Below are positions 7,345-16,842 of a stretch of DNA of 64,000 bases, piece after piece. This DNA comes from Candidatus Thorarchaeota archaeon. Its GTDB lineage: Archaea > Asgardarchaeota > Thorarchaeia > Thorarchaeales > Thorarchaeaceae. Numbering within the stretch: the first letter of the stretch is position 1; every line of letters begins with the position of its first letter. Under the pieces are notes generated by a model. That model had not been told where the DNA came from and searched no databases. It saw only the letters and a program-made list of their open reading frames with translations. The stretch is from the NCBI GenBank assembly GCA_029855935.1, contig JAGSHN010000031.1, positions 1-64,000 on the forward strand. Reading direction: 5' to 3'. The translations under genes and the position numbers were made by a program.

Positions 7345-8823
7345 TCAAGGGTTGTATGCAAACGGATGACGCGCAGAGAACCGTCTTGCCACGATCTCGT
7401 CGGTCGGCTGTCGGCCCTCAATGGCCCGCCGTAGTGCGAATCTGGTCGCCCTGAAGTTGTTGATGTGGACACGCTTCTCATTGCGGGCCTTCGGATGGAC
7501 GAAGACATTGACAGCAATGACTATGTCGTTGAGCAACTCCTCAGGCAGGATGCGGTCCGTGACGGTCCTGCGGATAGCGTCCTCAACCGCCTTCTGAGCA
7601 ACTTCGTAGACGAGATGCTTGTGGAACTCCGTAGTTATCGTCACGGTAGGGGCGAACACCGTCACTGGCTCCAAGTCACGTATCACATCCGACGGATGAA
7701 ATCCCTCGACTATCTTCCCCGCGTCCTCCAATGCCGCGGACATAGGACCATCCTTCAGACCCATCACGAGGTCAACGTGAGCCACCTCAAGCCCAGCACC
7801 TGCAAGGGCCTCTCCATGTAGGAGCATCAGGTCGGTCACCTCGTCTGGGACCATGCCCACCGCTTTCGGATAGGCCTCCGCAACAATCTGACGTTCGCCC
7901 ATTCGGAACGTGACCGTACCACGTGGTATCAGCTGGAGGTCCTCGAGACACGTTCTCAACTCATCAATGTCCTCGTAGCGGAGGACTCCGCCCTCAAGAA
8001 GCGGTGCCCGTGCCCTCCCGACGGGTATGCCCATCATGTTCAGTGCCGCCTTGACCGCGACACCACCTCCGCGATTGACTATGATCCGAACGGCCTTCTG
8101 GATGCTGCGCTGAATCAGAAAGGCCTCCTTGAGGTCTCCGCGTGCCAGAGCACTCTCCATCTTCAGGTACCGCGCTGGAAAGACGTTCGCGCTGGCTAGC
8201 ACAGCACCATCGCAGCCCGAGGCCAACGCAGGCAACGCGACCTCATCGTGACCCACGACTACCTGGAAGTTCTCGGGACGACGTACGAGTATCGTCGTGA
8301 GATTGACGAGGTCACCGCTGGAGTCCTTCATCCCGACAATGCCGTCGATCTCACGTAGACCGTCAATCACCGTCCAGTGGAGCGGCACCCCGGTCACCTG
8401 CGGGATGTTGTAGATGAATATCGGGATATCGCTGCTATTGGCAATCTTCTGGAAGTGTTCGTATATCTCCTTGGTAGATGGTCGGAGGAAGTACGGTGTG
8501 ACGACAAGTGCGGCAGAGGCGCCGAACTCTGCAGCGCGGCGGACCAGCTTGATCGCGTCATTGGTGTAGGCGGCACCGCAGCCAGCCAGAACAGGGACTT
8601 TGCCCTTGGCGGCCTCACACGCTATTCGAATGGCCTCGATACGCTCATTCAGATGCATATTTGTGAACTCGCCAGTCGTGCCGCAGGGAACGACACCCGT
8701 GGCGCCCGCACTGATGACATAGTCTATGAGACCGCGATACTGCTTCTCATTGACTCCCTCTTCATCGAAGGGGGTCACGAGCGCAGGATACACACCCTTG
8801 AACCGGAAGTCTTGTTCGGTCAT
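7345..8823 (-). CDS. DapA-family aldolase fused to a formaldehyde-activating-enzyme (Fae) domain, copy 1 (His kept)
   Basis: Residues 1-~300 of 492 form a DHDPS/NAL-type (beta/alpha)8 barrel: GTTGEF at 48-53, the Tyr of YNIPQ at 138 and the Schiff-base Lys of GMKDSSG at 166. The substrate Arg typical of true dihydrodipicolinate synthase (the YNVPSRTG region) is absent, so a different oxo-acid aldolase is likely. Residues ~333-492 match Fae, which joins formaldehyde to tetrahydromethanopterin: GEALAGAGLEVAHVDLVMG with the catalytic His at 349, NVFVHPKA, and the terminal SARHPFAYNP. The central Fae segment with the NLP motif is degenerate. The start ATG 8823 follows GGGGGTGAGG that contains the upstream stop. 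It forms an operon with copy 2. Confidence 0.88.
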   Translation of the reverse strand: MTEQDFRFKGVYPALVTPFDEEGVNEKQYRGLIDYVISAGATGVVPCGTTGEFTNMHLNERIEAIRIACEAAKGKVPVLAGCGAAYTNDAIKLVRRAAEFGASAALVVTPYFLRPSTKEIYEHFQKIANSSDIPIFIYNIPQVTGVPLHWTVIDGLREIDGIVGMKDSSGDLVNLTTILVRRPENFQVVVGHDEVALPALASGCDGAVLASANVFPARYLKMESALARGDLKEAFLIQRSIQKAVRIIVNRGGGVAVKAALNMMGIPVGRARAPLLEGGVLRYEDIDELRTCLEDLQLIPRGTVTFRMGERQIVAEAYPKAVGMVPDEVTDLMLLHGEALAGAGLEVAHVDLVMGLKDGPMSAALEDAGKIVEGFHPSDVIRDLEPVTVFAPTVTITTEFHKHLVYEVAQKAVEDAIRRTVTDRILPEELLNDIVIAVNVFVHPKARNEKRVHINNFRATRFALRRAIEGRQPTDEIVARRFSARHPFAYNP

Positions 8824-8830
8824 CTTGGCC

Positions 8831-10228
8831 TCACCCCCATATCTGAGCAAGCGCGGCACCGACCGCCTCTTGCGCTGCTGCCACGACGACCCGCCTGTCC
8901 CTCGTATTCAGGTCGACATCAAGGGCCATGATCAGGACTCCGGAGGAGAGGTCCTCAGCAGGTATCCGCCCCTCGGCAATGCGACTGGCGACTGCTCGCG
9001 CCGCGCCCGACTGTACAGGACCATAGAAGAGTGATGCCTGCCTCAACGACGTTATCCTCCTTGTAGGGACCATGATACTCGATGGTCTGACGGGGAGGTT
9101 CGGCTCTAGAATGACTGTCAACGCCTCGTGGCCCACCTTTGCACGCGTGAGAAGTCGAACAAAGGCTCTTCCCAGTGGACTGGCCTTCTTGTTGAATGCA
9201 ACAGTGGCGGCGACCGTCCCGTTGGCGGCCCGACCCACTCGTGCCCCTTCAAGATAGTCCGGCCCGAGTCCAAACTCGGTGAAGACGGTGCTGATGTCGT
9301 GCTGCTGTACGGGCTCGTGCGAGAGCGACTCGATGAGGCCCAGCTTCTCGAGCTCCATTCGAATCTCATCCTTGACCTCGGGCGTCAGTGTGCCACCGGA
9401 GTCGAGAGGCATACGAGAACGACCGGCCTTGATACCCATCATCTTGAGGGCTGCCTTCACAGGCGGTGCGCCGCCATTGCGCGTTATGAGGCGAGCAAGC
9501 GTCTGGACAGAGTGCTGAAGATCCATCGCACCCTGAAAGTCGCCCTCCCGTACCTTCTTCATTATCTCAAGCCAGATGTGGGGAATGACGTTCCCTGACG
9601 CCAGAATGGCGGCCTGTGCTCCGGCAGCGATGGCAGATAGAAAACACTCGTCGTGACCAATGAGCACAGGCAGCTTGCCCCTCAGTTTCTGAATCAGCTC
9701 AAGAGTGGCAGGGATGTTACCGCTGCTGTCCTTTATGGCCACAATGTTGTCAATCTCAGCAAGGTCCTCAACCACGCCGGGCGGGATCGAGCCCAGAGTG
9801 CACTGGGGGATGTTGTAGAGGATTATCGGGATGTCACACTTGTGAGCAATCGTCGAATAGTACTCGTAGTATCCCTTCGCCGATGGCCGCAGATAGTACG
9901 GGGAGATGATCAGAGCGGCATCGCAACCAATGTCCTGAGCGAAGCGGGTGAGCTCAATGGTGGCCCCTGTGCTAGTCTGGCCTGTCCCTGCCACAACAGG
10001 GACGCGCCCGTCCGCAAACTCTACAGCAAGACGGAGTAGCTTCTTGCGCTCCTCAGTACGCATGTAGACGAACTCGCCAGTGGTGCCACCGGGGACTATT
10101 CCCGTCGCACCCTTGCCAATCACGTAATCTATCAACTGTCTCAGGCCGTCCTCCTGCAGATCGCCATCCTTGTTGAACGGCGTCACCAATGCAGGCATAA
10201 CACCCTCAGGAACAAATGGTTTGACCAT
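8831..10228 (-). CDS. DapA-family aldolase fused to a Fae-like domain, copy 2 (catalytic His lost)
   Basis: The 465-residue protein has the same barrel as copy 1 (GTTGEF, Tyr138 in YNIPQ, Lys166 in AIKDSSG; no DHDPS Arg), followed by a Fae-like domain at ~325-460. Here the Fae core is well kept (LEPNLPVRPSSIMVP, FYGPVQSGAARAV, EGRIPAEDLSSG). The stretch equivalent to EVAHID reads TVAATV, so the catalytic His is Ala, and the C-terminal HPFA tail is missing. The start ATG 10228 has GGAGG upstream and a TATA at 10266-10271. It is first in the operon; copy 1 follows 7 nt later. The pair may form a mixed oligomer. Confidence 0.87.
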   Translation of the reverse strand: MVKPFVPEGVMPALVTPFNKDGDLQEDGLRQLIDYVIGKGATGIVPGGTTGEFVYMRTEERKKLLRLAVEFADGRVPVVAGTGQTSTGATIELTRFAQDIGCDAALIISPYYLRPSAKGYYEYYSTIAHKCDIPIILYNIPQCTLGSIPPGVVEDLAEIDNIVAIKDSSGNIPATLELIQKLRGKLPVLIGHDECFLSAIAAGAQAAILASGNVIPHIWLEIMKKVREGDFQGAMDLQHSVQTLARLITRNGGAPPVKAALKMMGIKAGRSRMPLDSGGTLTPEVKDEIRMELEKLGLIESLSHEPVQQHDISTVFTEFGLGPDYLEGARVGRAANGTVAATVAFNKKASPLGRAFVRLLTRAKVGHEALTVILEPNLPVRPSSIMVPTRRITSLRQASLFYGPVQSGAARAVASRIAEGRIPAEDLSSGVLIMALDVDLNTRDRRVVVAAAQEAVGAALAQIWG

Positions 10229-10265
10229 CGGTAGTCCTCCACCTCAGGCCCGTGAGGCCGCACGG

Positions 10266-10271
10266 TATATA
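10266..10271. promoter_or_regulatory. Divergent TATA box for dapA-fae operon and cutA
   Basis: The palindromic tatata sits 38 nt from ATG 10228 (minus) and 27 nt from ATG 10298 (plus). It can serve both directions, giving an almost leaderless cutA transcript. Confidence 0.5.
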
Positions 10272-10297
10272 GGTTGTGGGTGGCAGTCTGTTGGAGT

Positions 10298-10621
10298 ATG
10301 AAGGACCATATAGTCGCGATGACAACCTGTCCGCCGCAGGATAGCGCGAGAATCGCGAACACGCTCGTTGAAGAGAGGCTCTGCGCCTGCGTGAACATCA
10401 TATCGGGGATCTCCAGCGTGTACCGCTGGAGGGGCGAGGTCACGACTGACGAGGAGACTCTTCTCGTCATCAAGACACGAAGTGAACTCCTGGACGTCCT
10501 CAAGAAGAGGTTGAGCGAGATTCACCCATATGAGGTTCCAGAGCTGATCGCAGTCGACGTAGTCGCAGGCCTCGCCGGCTACCTTGGCTGGATTGACGAC
10601 TGCGTGGCCCGAGAAGAATGA
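10298..10621 (+). CDS. cutA: CutA1 divalent-cation tolerance protein
   Basis: The 107-residue protein matches CutA1 throughout: CPPQDSARIANTLVEERLCACVNI, the SVYRWRGEV strand, the conserved TLLVIKTR and the C-terminal HPYEVPELIAVDV. CutA is a small trimeric ferredoxin-like protein linked to copper and other divalent metal tolerance, with uncertain biochemical role. The start ATG 10298 has GGAG directly upstream and the shared TATA box 27 nt away. Confidence 0.95.
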   Translation: MKDHIVAMTTCPPQDSARIANTLVEERLCACVNIISGISSVYRWRGEVTTDEETLLVIKTRSELLDVLKKRLSEIHPYEVPELIAVDVVAGLAGYLGWIDDCVAREE

Positions 10622-10630
10622 GTATATCGC

Positions 10631-13084
10631 CTAGGCCAGACCCGCTCCTCTCGCGGCATAGTGGAGCGACTCGTTGAAGAACTTCCCAATCAGGGATGCG
10701 ATTCTCGGCCCCACAATGTTGTTGATCTCGCCGGGAAGAAGCTGACGAACATTCGTCTTTGAGGTGAGTCGACCCTGTCGTTTCAGAGCAGAGATCTCGC
10801 GCTGCACCATCGAACGTGCCTTGTCCCACGAGAGAGGCTCCGCTGTGGCGCCTATGAGCCCGGTCTTGATGTCGGTTATCGCCCGCATGACGAACACGGA
10901 CAGATTGTCAAAGTCGTCAGCCTGAGCCATCGAGACTCTGCCGTGGTCGGGACAGACGCCATCCTCTGGCGTTGCACCGCACTCCTTGCACACAGGCCGT
11001 CCGCGATTCGACTGGATGTAGTAGGCGAGGAGATTACGGCATTTCATATCGTCATTCGGACCCCACTCGAGGCCCTTTGTACCGACCCGACCTATGACCC
11101 TGAAGACCGTGTGTGCCTTCGTGTAGATGAAGTTCAGGACGTCGAGCTGCTTCCTCCGCTTGCGAATCATCTCCTGTTCGCGCGCCTTGGCCTCAATGGC
11201 CATCTCCTCCCTCTTGAGCCTCTTGTGACGCTCTCTGATGAGGAACCTGTGCATCACGTCATACGCAATCGCATAGTTGTCAAAGTCGAGCTCAGAGAGG
11301 TTTAGTGGAGCCTCAACTATACCCTCAAAGACCGGACTTGGTGTTGACTCGAGCTCATCCCGCGCTGCAGTGAAGCTCTTGTTTGAGAGTCGAGCGTGGA
11401 GCCACGCGCACACTGTCTGTGCATCCATCTCTGGATACACGCACTTCATCTCGTAGATGCGCTCGGACAGAAGGTCAATCAGGATCTCCTCGCGAAGGTA
11501 CTGGAGGTCCATCTCTGTCTCCTCGTAGATGCTCTTTAGCACGGCACGGATGCGCAGCATGTCCTGCTTGTTTCGGATGTAGGTCTCTACAACACGAGCA
11601 ACACTGGTCATCAGGGATGTCATCAGATGCCATACCATGTCCAGCCTCAGCGAGCGTATGGCCTCCGACTGAATGCGTTTCGCGGCCATCTCCGCCGATG
11701 AGGCTGCGGTCACGCCCTTCAGCGCTCCACTCTGGACCTGTTCACGGAGGTCGAGTAGCCTCGCGAGTTCGTCAGGGGAGGGTAGACGCACTTTCTTTCG
11801 CAGTTCGTCATAGACTTGCCGTTCGATGCCAATCAGTGAGGACGGATCGCGTGTGAACAATGTGATGTCAATCTTCTCTAGCTCCGAGGCGCGGAGACCG
11901 CGGGCACGCAGCATACCCTTGACCGGCCCGTTCAGTGCCTTCTCAATCTTCTCCACAGTACGGAGGGACCGCTCAATCTGCTCGACCTCATCAGCTGACA
12001 TCTCTGATGTCTCTGTGGCCTCGTCGGCCGCAGGCGTCTCGACGGCCTCCGAGAGGGCGTCAGTAATGGTCTCCGGGTCACGCAGATGCTTCGTTGCAAG
12101 AACCGATCGCACCTCATCCTCGGGTACGCCTATCAGCTCACTGATGACTTCAAAGAGGAGGGACGAGTTCTGCTGGAGGGTCGGGGCAAAGGTGTCGATC
12201 ACGCGTGCCTCAAGCTCTCTTTCAAGCTCATCGAAGGTCAGTGGCGTGTCGATGTTCTGATCAATTGAGTCGAGGAAGGCCAGGCGAAGCTGACATGCTA
12301 GGCGGAGTGCCTCAGGACTGCAGCCGCCACGTCGGACTCTCTTCCAGACCGCAGAGACAATCTCCTGAATCACTTGGTCGCTCAGGTCTGACCTTCGAAG
12401 AGGTTTCTCAAGGTACCTGAGCTGTCCCAGTAGTCGTACTATCCCGCGCTTCAGCACCGTTATCTCCACAGCCTCAGTTTCGTGCTCACGCAGCAGCTCG
12501 TCACGGAGCGTGAGGGCACTCTCCTTGAGACCCGATGCCTTGACATACAGGTCTCTGCGGTCCTCATCGCCCCACCCAGTGATCTCATTGACCAAGTCCA
12601 CCGACGCGTTGGGCGAATAGTCGTCCGGTATCTTGTCCAAGAGGTCGCAGACCATCTTCAGGAGCTCTGCAGGCGCCTCCTCATCGTCCAACTTGTCTGC
12701 GAGGTCATCACAGATCTCAAGGAAGAACTCGTTGACGAGCCGCATCACATCGGCATCCTCTCTGAAGGAGTTGCCCAGGAGCTGGCGTATCTCAAGCTCA
12801 AGCTGGCGTCGCTCTTCTCGCTCAATGGCTGAGAGGTCCTCGGATGAGACTGAGGAGTCCTCGTGTGAGAAGAGACGCAGACCTTGGTAGTTATAGATGT
12901 AGAATCCTGCGAAGAAGGAGAGAAGATCTTCAAGGGGCCGTCTGTCGCCCGCTATAGAGGCGAGTATCTGGCGGTCGCGGGTACTCCGCATGTGCGTCAC
13001 TAGGGCCTCACGCAGCAGAATCTCCTTTCCAGCCTCCTTCATCTGATGGGTCTTCAACAACCACGAACTAGACACGATTCTCAC
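10631..13084 (-). CDS. Very large unrecognised protein with C-terminal zinc motif (second gene of pair)
   Basis: The 817-residue protein is predicted almost entirely helical and acidic, with no family I recognise. A compact Cys/His cluster near residues 699-715 (CKEC, then CPDH after 8 residues) would bind one zinc. Charged coiled-coil-like stretches lie around residues 85-110 and 630-660 (REEMAIEAKAREQEMIRKRR). GTG 13084 overlaps the stop of the upstream 866-residue gene (GTGA), which implies translational coupling and a shared complex. ATG 13042 is an alternative start. It converges with cutA. Confidence 0.75.
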   Translation of the reverse strand: MRIVSSSWLLKTHQMKEAGKEILLREALVTHMRSTRDRQILASIAGDRRPLEDLLSFFAGFYIYNYQGLRLFSHEDSSVSSEDLSAIEREERRQLELEIRQLLGNSFREDADVMRLVNEFFLEICDDLADKLDDEEAPAELLKMVCDLLDKIPDDYSPNASVDLVNEITGWGDEDRRDLYVKASGLKESALTLRDELLREHETEAVEITVLKRGIVRLLGQLRYLEKPLRRSDLSDQVIQEIVSAVWKRVRRGGCSPEALRLACQLRLAFLDSIDQNIDTPLTFDELERELEARVIDTFAPTLQQNSSLLFEVISELIGVPEDEVRSVLATKHLRDPETITDALSEAVETPAADEATETSEMSADEVEQIERSLRTVEKIEKALNGPVKGMLRARGLRASELEKIDITLFTRDPSSLIGIERQVYDELRKKVRLPSPDELARLLDLREQVQSGALKGVTAASSAEMAAKRIQSEAIRSLRLDMVWHLMTSLMTSVARVVETYIRNKQDMLRIRAVLKSIYEETEMDLQYLREEILIDLLSERIYEMKCVYPEMDAQTVCAWLHARLSNKSFTAARDELESTPSPVFEGIVEAPLNLSELDFDNYAIAYDVMHRFLIRERHKRLKREEMAIEAKAREQEMIRKRRKQLDVLNFIYTKAHTVFRVIGRVGTKGLEWGPNDDMKCRNLLAYYIQSNRGRPVCKECGATPEDGVCPDHGRVSMAQADDFDNLSVFVMRAITDIKTGLIGATAEPLSWDKARSMVQREISALKRQGRLTSKTNVRQLLPGEINNIVGPRIASLIGKFFNESLHYAARGAGLA

Positions 13085-15681
13085 CCCACGACAGTCTGAC
13101 CGATGGTCACCACGAGTTCTCCCTTCTCAGGGTGATGTTCAAACGTCACAAGATGTATTCTCGAGCGCTCACCAGTGTCCCGCAGAAAGGCCCTAGTCGT
13201 GAGTGGGAACAGACGTCCCAGAGACCGAATCGTGTAGTCCAGCAGATACTCATAGAACTGCTCTCCAAGCGATACTGATGTCTGATCCGCCATACTGGCC
13301 GCGTCCTGTGCCATTCTTCTCAGCCGCTCGGCGAAGACCTCCTCCATAGACTCCTGCTTTCTGTCCATCTCCGTAATGTGCTCTGTCAGGAGATCCCGAA
13401 GCTCCGTGTAGTTCTGTAGCTCCTCTGACGGCTGGGGCTTTGGCGGCAGAGGCTTCGGTGTTCCAGGCGGGTACTCAGCCTCTATCCGCGCAAGACGGCT
13501 CTGTAGGGGCTCTGGAGGCTGAGGTCGGGGCAACGAGTCGGTCGGCTGGCCGGTCGCGTGGAGTCTCCTTAGCTCAGCCTCATACTGCTCAACTTGAGCC
13601 TTGTATGCTGCCATCTCGCGGTCGTAGGCCTGACGAGCAAGGTCGGAGAGTTCCTGCCGCTTCTCATTCCGTTCGATGATTGGTGCATTCTCGGCCTCTA
13701 TCCGGGCACACTCCTCCTCCCACGCACGAACCTGGTCATCGTACTCGCGCTGTCGTGACTCGGCCTCAAACGACACACGCACTACAATGGATGCGGCGCG
13801 TCCCACCGTCCCGGCGCGTTCGTGGACGACATTCTGAAAGACGAGCAGCCTCTGGGAGAGAGGCATCGGGTCATCGATGTTCGCCTCAAAGAGCCGAATC
13901 CACCTCCGGGCCTCCTCACGCCATTCATCAGGTTTGTCGGGGATGCTGTCCACCCTCGCGTAGAGTTCGCCAACAAGGTCCTTGCCCTCTCGAACAAGGT
14001 CTATCACCTCTGACACGAACGGGCGGGAGAGCAGTGTCTGGGCTATATCAGGGACGATCTCGTTCACTAGGGTGGAGAGCGAGTCGAGCATACTGGTGAG
14101 TACCTGACCCCGCTCATTCAGGGAGCCACCCTCGCCATATCTCGACTCAATCTCTGTACGCGCAATCTCAGCCACATCGTCGAACTCGATGAGATCCCAC
14201 ATGTCAATCCTGCCAAAGACCTCAATCATCTCGTCGGCAATGAGGGAGATCAGCTCTTCGAAGGACTGTTGTGCAGCACCTTCGAAGGCCTTCCTATCAA
14301 AGACTGCATTGAGCTGTGCATACAGCTCCGAGTAGAACTTCTCGAACAGGAGCTTGGTGATGGCATCTGTATCGGGGCCGACCATCTGGTCCCGGAACTC
14401 GTGGAGTGCCGCAACAAACGCTTCGCGTGCTGCAGATACGAGGGTGTACTGGCGCAGCTGGTCTGCAAAGTAGGACGCAACTCTCTCGCAGTAGAGGAGG
14501 AAGTGAGCGACACGGCTCCTCATCTGCCAAGCGCGGAACTCAAGCCCGCGGGGAAATCCTCGCGAGACTGACTTGAAGAGGTCTTCCACAAGAGCCTGAG
14601 CAAACTTCAGCTCGATGTCCCGGAGCCCCGCTTGTGAGAGAGCCTCCAACAATGCCCTCTTGTGACCCTCCATATCTGACACAAGGCCGGACCTCACGTG
14701 AGCGTCAGCCACCAGCCGGAGTGCCCCGATCACCCGCTTCATCATATCTGCAAATTCAGACGTCTTGGCCCTCAGCTCATTCACCTTGGATGCCACCAAC
14801 CGGTCGGTACCAAGGTAGTCCGTGAGATATGCAATGGCAGTGCGGACAATCTCGGTTTCCTCAATCGAGTACGCATACTGGTTCAGCTCGCCGAGCAGAG
14901 CACGGCCCAGTTCGGGAAGCTCCTCTGTGAGAGTCCGGAGTCCCGCAGGTGTGAGGACACGATGTTTGAACTGGTCAATGAGGCGGTCTTCTGGCGCATC
15001 GGGAGAGAGGAACTCAAGTTCCTTGCGCCGGATGACCTTTACACCAGGAGGGAGGGTCGTGAAGTCGTCACAATACTCAAGGACCACCTTGACCTCTGGA
15101 TCTGTCTGCTCAGGACGTATCTGAAGCGAGTCCCACGTTCTCTGAAAGCGTCGATCAAGGAGGTCAACGAACAGCACCTTGTTCAGTCGGTCACTGAATC
15201 TACGCAGAACATCGAGCCCCTGTGTTTCATAGTCAAGACGGTTGGCCTCGACAGCTGCCTCGATATCGCCCATCTTCTTTGTGAGCCGCTCGATATACTC
15301 GTCCATCTTGAAGGGATCGATTATCCCCCGCTCCCAGCCCAGAATGCAGGCGTGGGAGGCAAGGCCATAGGTGAGTCCCCCTCCGGCCACGAGTAGCTGT
15401 TCCGGCACCATCTCTAGGCGTGCGGAGTGCTCAAGGTCCCACTCAACAGAGAGAAGTTCAAGGTCTTCGGCATCGTACAGTGAGTCGCGTACCGAGAAGA
15501 TCAGTGGCCCCACTCCCATAGCCACCGCGTCAGCATTCTGCTCCATCATGCTGCCCGAGCCGACGGCGCTCCCCAGCGGATGACCTCGTCTTGTTGTGAG
15601 ACCGAGCACGGAGACCGAGGCCATCCTTATCGCCTCGATGGTACTGGGCGTGAGAGGTTGTGCTTTCCTAGACGCGCTCAT
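13081..15681 (-). CDS. Very large unrecognised protein with Pro-rich linker (first gene of pair)
   Basis: The 866-residue protein is not recognised. Its N-terminal ~140 residues contain glycine-rich stretches (LGSAVGSGSMM, VAGGGLTYGLAS). The middle is helical. Around residues 640-760 a charged coiled coil (ELSDLARQAYDREMAAYKAQ) passes into a Pro-rich linker (PRPQPPEPL, PPGTPKPLPPKPQP), then a helical and a beta C-terminal domain. No membrane segment or nucleotide-binding motif is visible. The start ATG 15681 has GGAAGG 8 nt upstream. The 4-nt overlap with the 817-residue gene suggests the two act together. Confidence 0.75.
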   Translation of the reverse strand: MSASRKAQPLTPSTIEAIRMASVSVLGLTTRRGHPLGSAVGSGSMMEQNADAVAMGVGPLIFSVRDSLYDAEDLELLSVEWDLEHSARLEMVPEQLLVAGGGLTYGLASHACILGWERGIIDPFKMDEYIERLTKKMGDIEAAVEANRLDYETQGLDVLRRFSDRLNKVLFVDLLDRRFQRTWDSLQIRPEQTDPEVKVVLEYCDDFTTLPPGVKVIRRKELEFLSPDAPEDRLIDQFKHRVLTPAGLRTLTEELPELGRALLGELNQYAYSIEETEIVRTAIAYLTDYLGTDRLVASKVNELRAKTSEFADMMKRVIGALRLVADAHVRSGLVSDMEGHKRALLEALSQAGLRDIELKFAQALVEDLFKSVSRGFPRGLEFRAWQMRSRVAHFLLYCERVASYFADQLRQYTLVSAAREAFVAALHEFRDQMVGPDTDAITKLLFEKFYSELYAQLNAVFDRKAFEGAAQQSFEELISLIADEMIEVFGRIDMWDLIEFDDVAEIARTEIESRYGEGGSLNERGQVLTSMLDSLSTLVNEIVPDIAQTLLSRPFVSEVIDLVREGKDLVGELYARVDSIPDKPDEWREEARRWIRLFEANIDDPMPLSQRLLVFQNVVHERAGTVGRAASIVVRVSFEAESRQREYDDQVRAWEEECARIEAENAPIIERNEKRQELSDLARQAYDREMAAYKAQVEQYEAELRRLHATGQPTDSLPRPQPPEPLQSRLARIEAEYPPGTPKPLPPKPQPSEELQNYTELRDLLTEHITEMDRKQESMEEVFAERLRRMAQDAASMADQTSVSLGEQFYEYLLDYTIRSLGRLFPLTTRAFLRDTGERSRIHLVTFEHHPEKGELVVTIGQTVVG

Positions 15682-15815
15682 ATGATGTCCTTCCTGCACT
15701 CAAGACAGCCCGGAGAACGGTGAGATCCGAGACCGTAGTAGTGCTCGTTGTTCACTACTCGATGACTGAACATTCTCTTGAATGTTGCTGGTTCCACCTG
15801 GGTTGCAACCCCGAC

Positions 15816-16760
15816 TCACACCGGAGACCAGACACCGTTGTCCTCCCTAGCCTGCCCCGCCTGTTCAAGGGAGTGCAGTGTGACCCTCACTGTGGTGGGG
15901 AGCAAGAACGGATTTCCCGTTGGGACGGACACGTTGCCCGCGTGGGTCAAGTCAAAACAGATCTGCTCTATGTCGGCGCTGCCTCGAGATGACACAATCC
16001 TGAGGACCGCCTGTTGAAACTCCCGTATCCCATCCGCGGCCCCAGACAACTGAGCGTGCACCTCTCTGTGTACATAAGGGACATCGTGGGCAGGGAGTAG
16101 GTAGTCAATCTCAAGCTCCGCGAGAGCGTCAAGAGCCTCAAGTCGAGCACCGAGGTCTCCACTAAGGTCGACATAAAACCGACGGGGATCTGAGGGATAC
16201 TGTCCCACTTCGTCACCAGAGAACAGGATGCGATCCCGCGGCATATAGAACACACAGTGACCAGCCGAGTGACCACGAGTATTTATCACTACAATCTCAT
16301 CATCACCGATATGGAGTCTCTCGCCGTGTTGGAGAACGCGTTCTGGAGCGATTCCCGGATAGTTGACCCTCATCGGGCTACGGTCAAAGGCCATTGTGAG
16401 GCGTCCAGTGGGAGGAAGTAGCAGCCGCTCCTTCAGAAAGAGAGACGGTCTCTTGAGAATGGAGGCGTCGGCCTCGCCTATGAGGACTGGTGCGTGAGTA
16501 GAGCGATGCAGACGCTTGGCACCTCCGACGTGATCGGGATGGCAATGCGTACAGAGAATGGCAGCCACGTCACGACGAGGATTGAGACCAAACGACTCGA
16601 GAGCATCAAGTGTCTTCTTCCCAGGATGCCCCGCAGTCCCAGGGTCGACAACAATGGCCTCGCCCGCGCGGATAATGACGTAGCTACTGATGTAGCCGAA
16701 TCCCTCCACATATTTTCCCTGAATCAGGTGAACACCCGGTGCTACCTCAGTGAACGACAT
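15816..16760 (-). CDS. Metallo-beta-lactamase-fold hydrolase
   Basis: The 314-residue protein carries the MBL dinuclear metal site: CTHCHPDHVGG (HxHxDH, about residues 77-86), a later His in NTRGHSAGHCVF, Asp in FSGDEVG and a final His in LLPAHDVPY. The C-terminal ~70 residues look like a small winged-helix domain (TVRVTLHSLEQAGQA), as in several MBL thioesterase-like hydrolases. The substrate is unknown. The start ATG 16760 was chosen because upstream codons run into the divergent gene; a TATA-like cttaag lies near 16786. Confidence 0.88.
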   Translation of the reverse strand: MSFTEVAPGVHLIQGKYVEGFGYISSYVIIRAGEAIVVDPGTAGHPGKKTLDALESFGLNPRRDVAAILCTHCHPDHVGGAKRLHRSTHAPVLIGEADASILKRPSLFLKERLLLPPTGRLTMAFDRSPMRVNYPGIAPERVLQHGERLHIGDDEIVVINTRGHSAGHCVFYMPRDRILFSGDEVGQYPSDPRRFYVDLSGDLGARLEALDALAELEIDYLLPAHDVPYVHREVHAQLSGAADGIREFQQAVLRIVSSRGSADIEQICFDLTHAGNVSVPTGNPFLLPTTVRVTLHSLEQAGQAREDNGVWSPV

Positions 16761-16842
16761 GACCAGCGCACGACAGAGTATCGTGCTTAAGTCAGTATCG
16801 TCTTCGAGAGGCTTAAAGAGCATATGTGCGCCAGTGTTGTTG

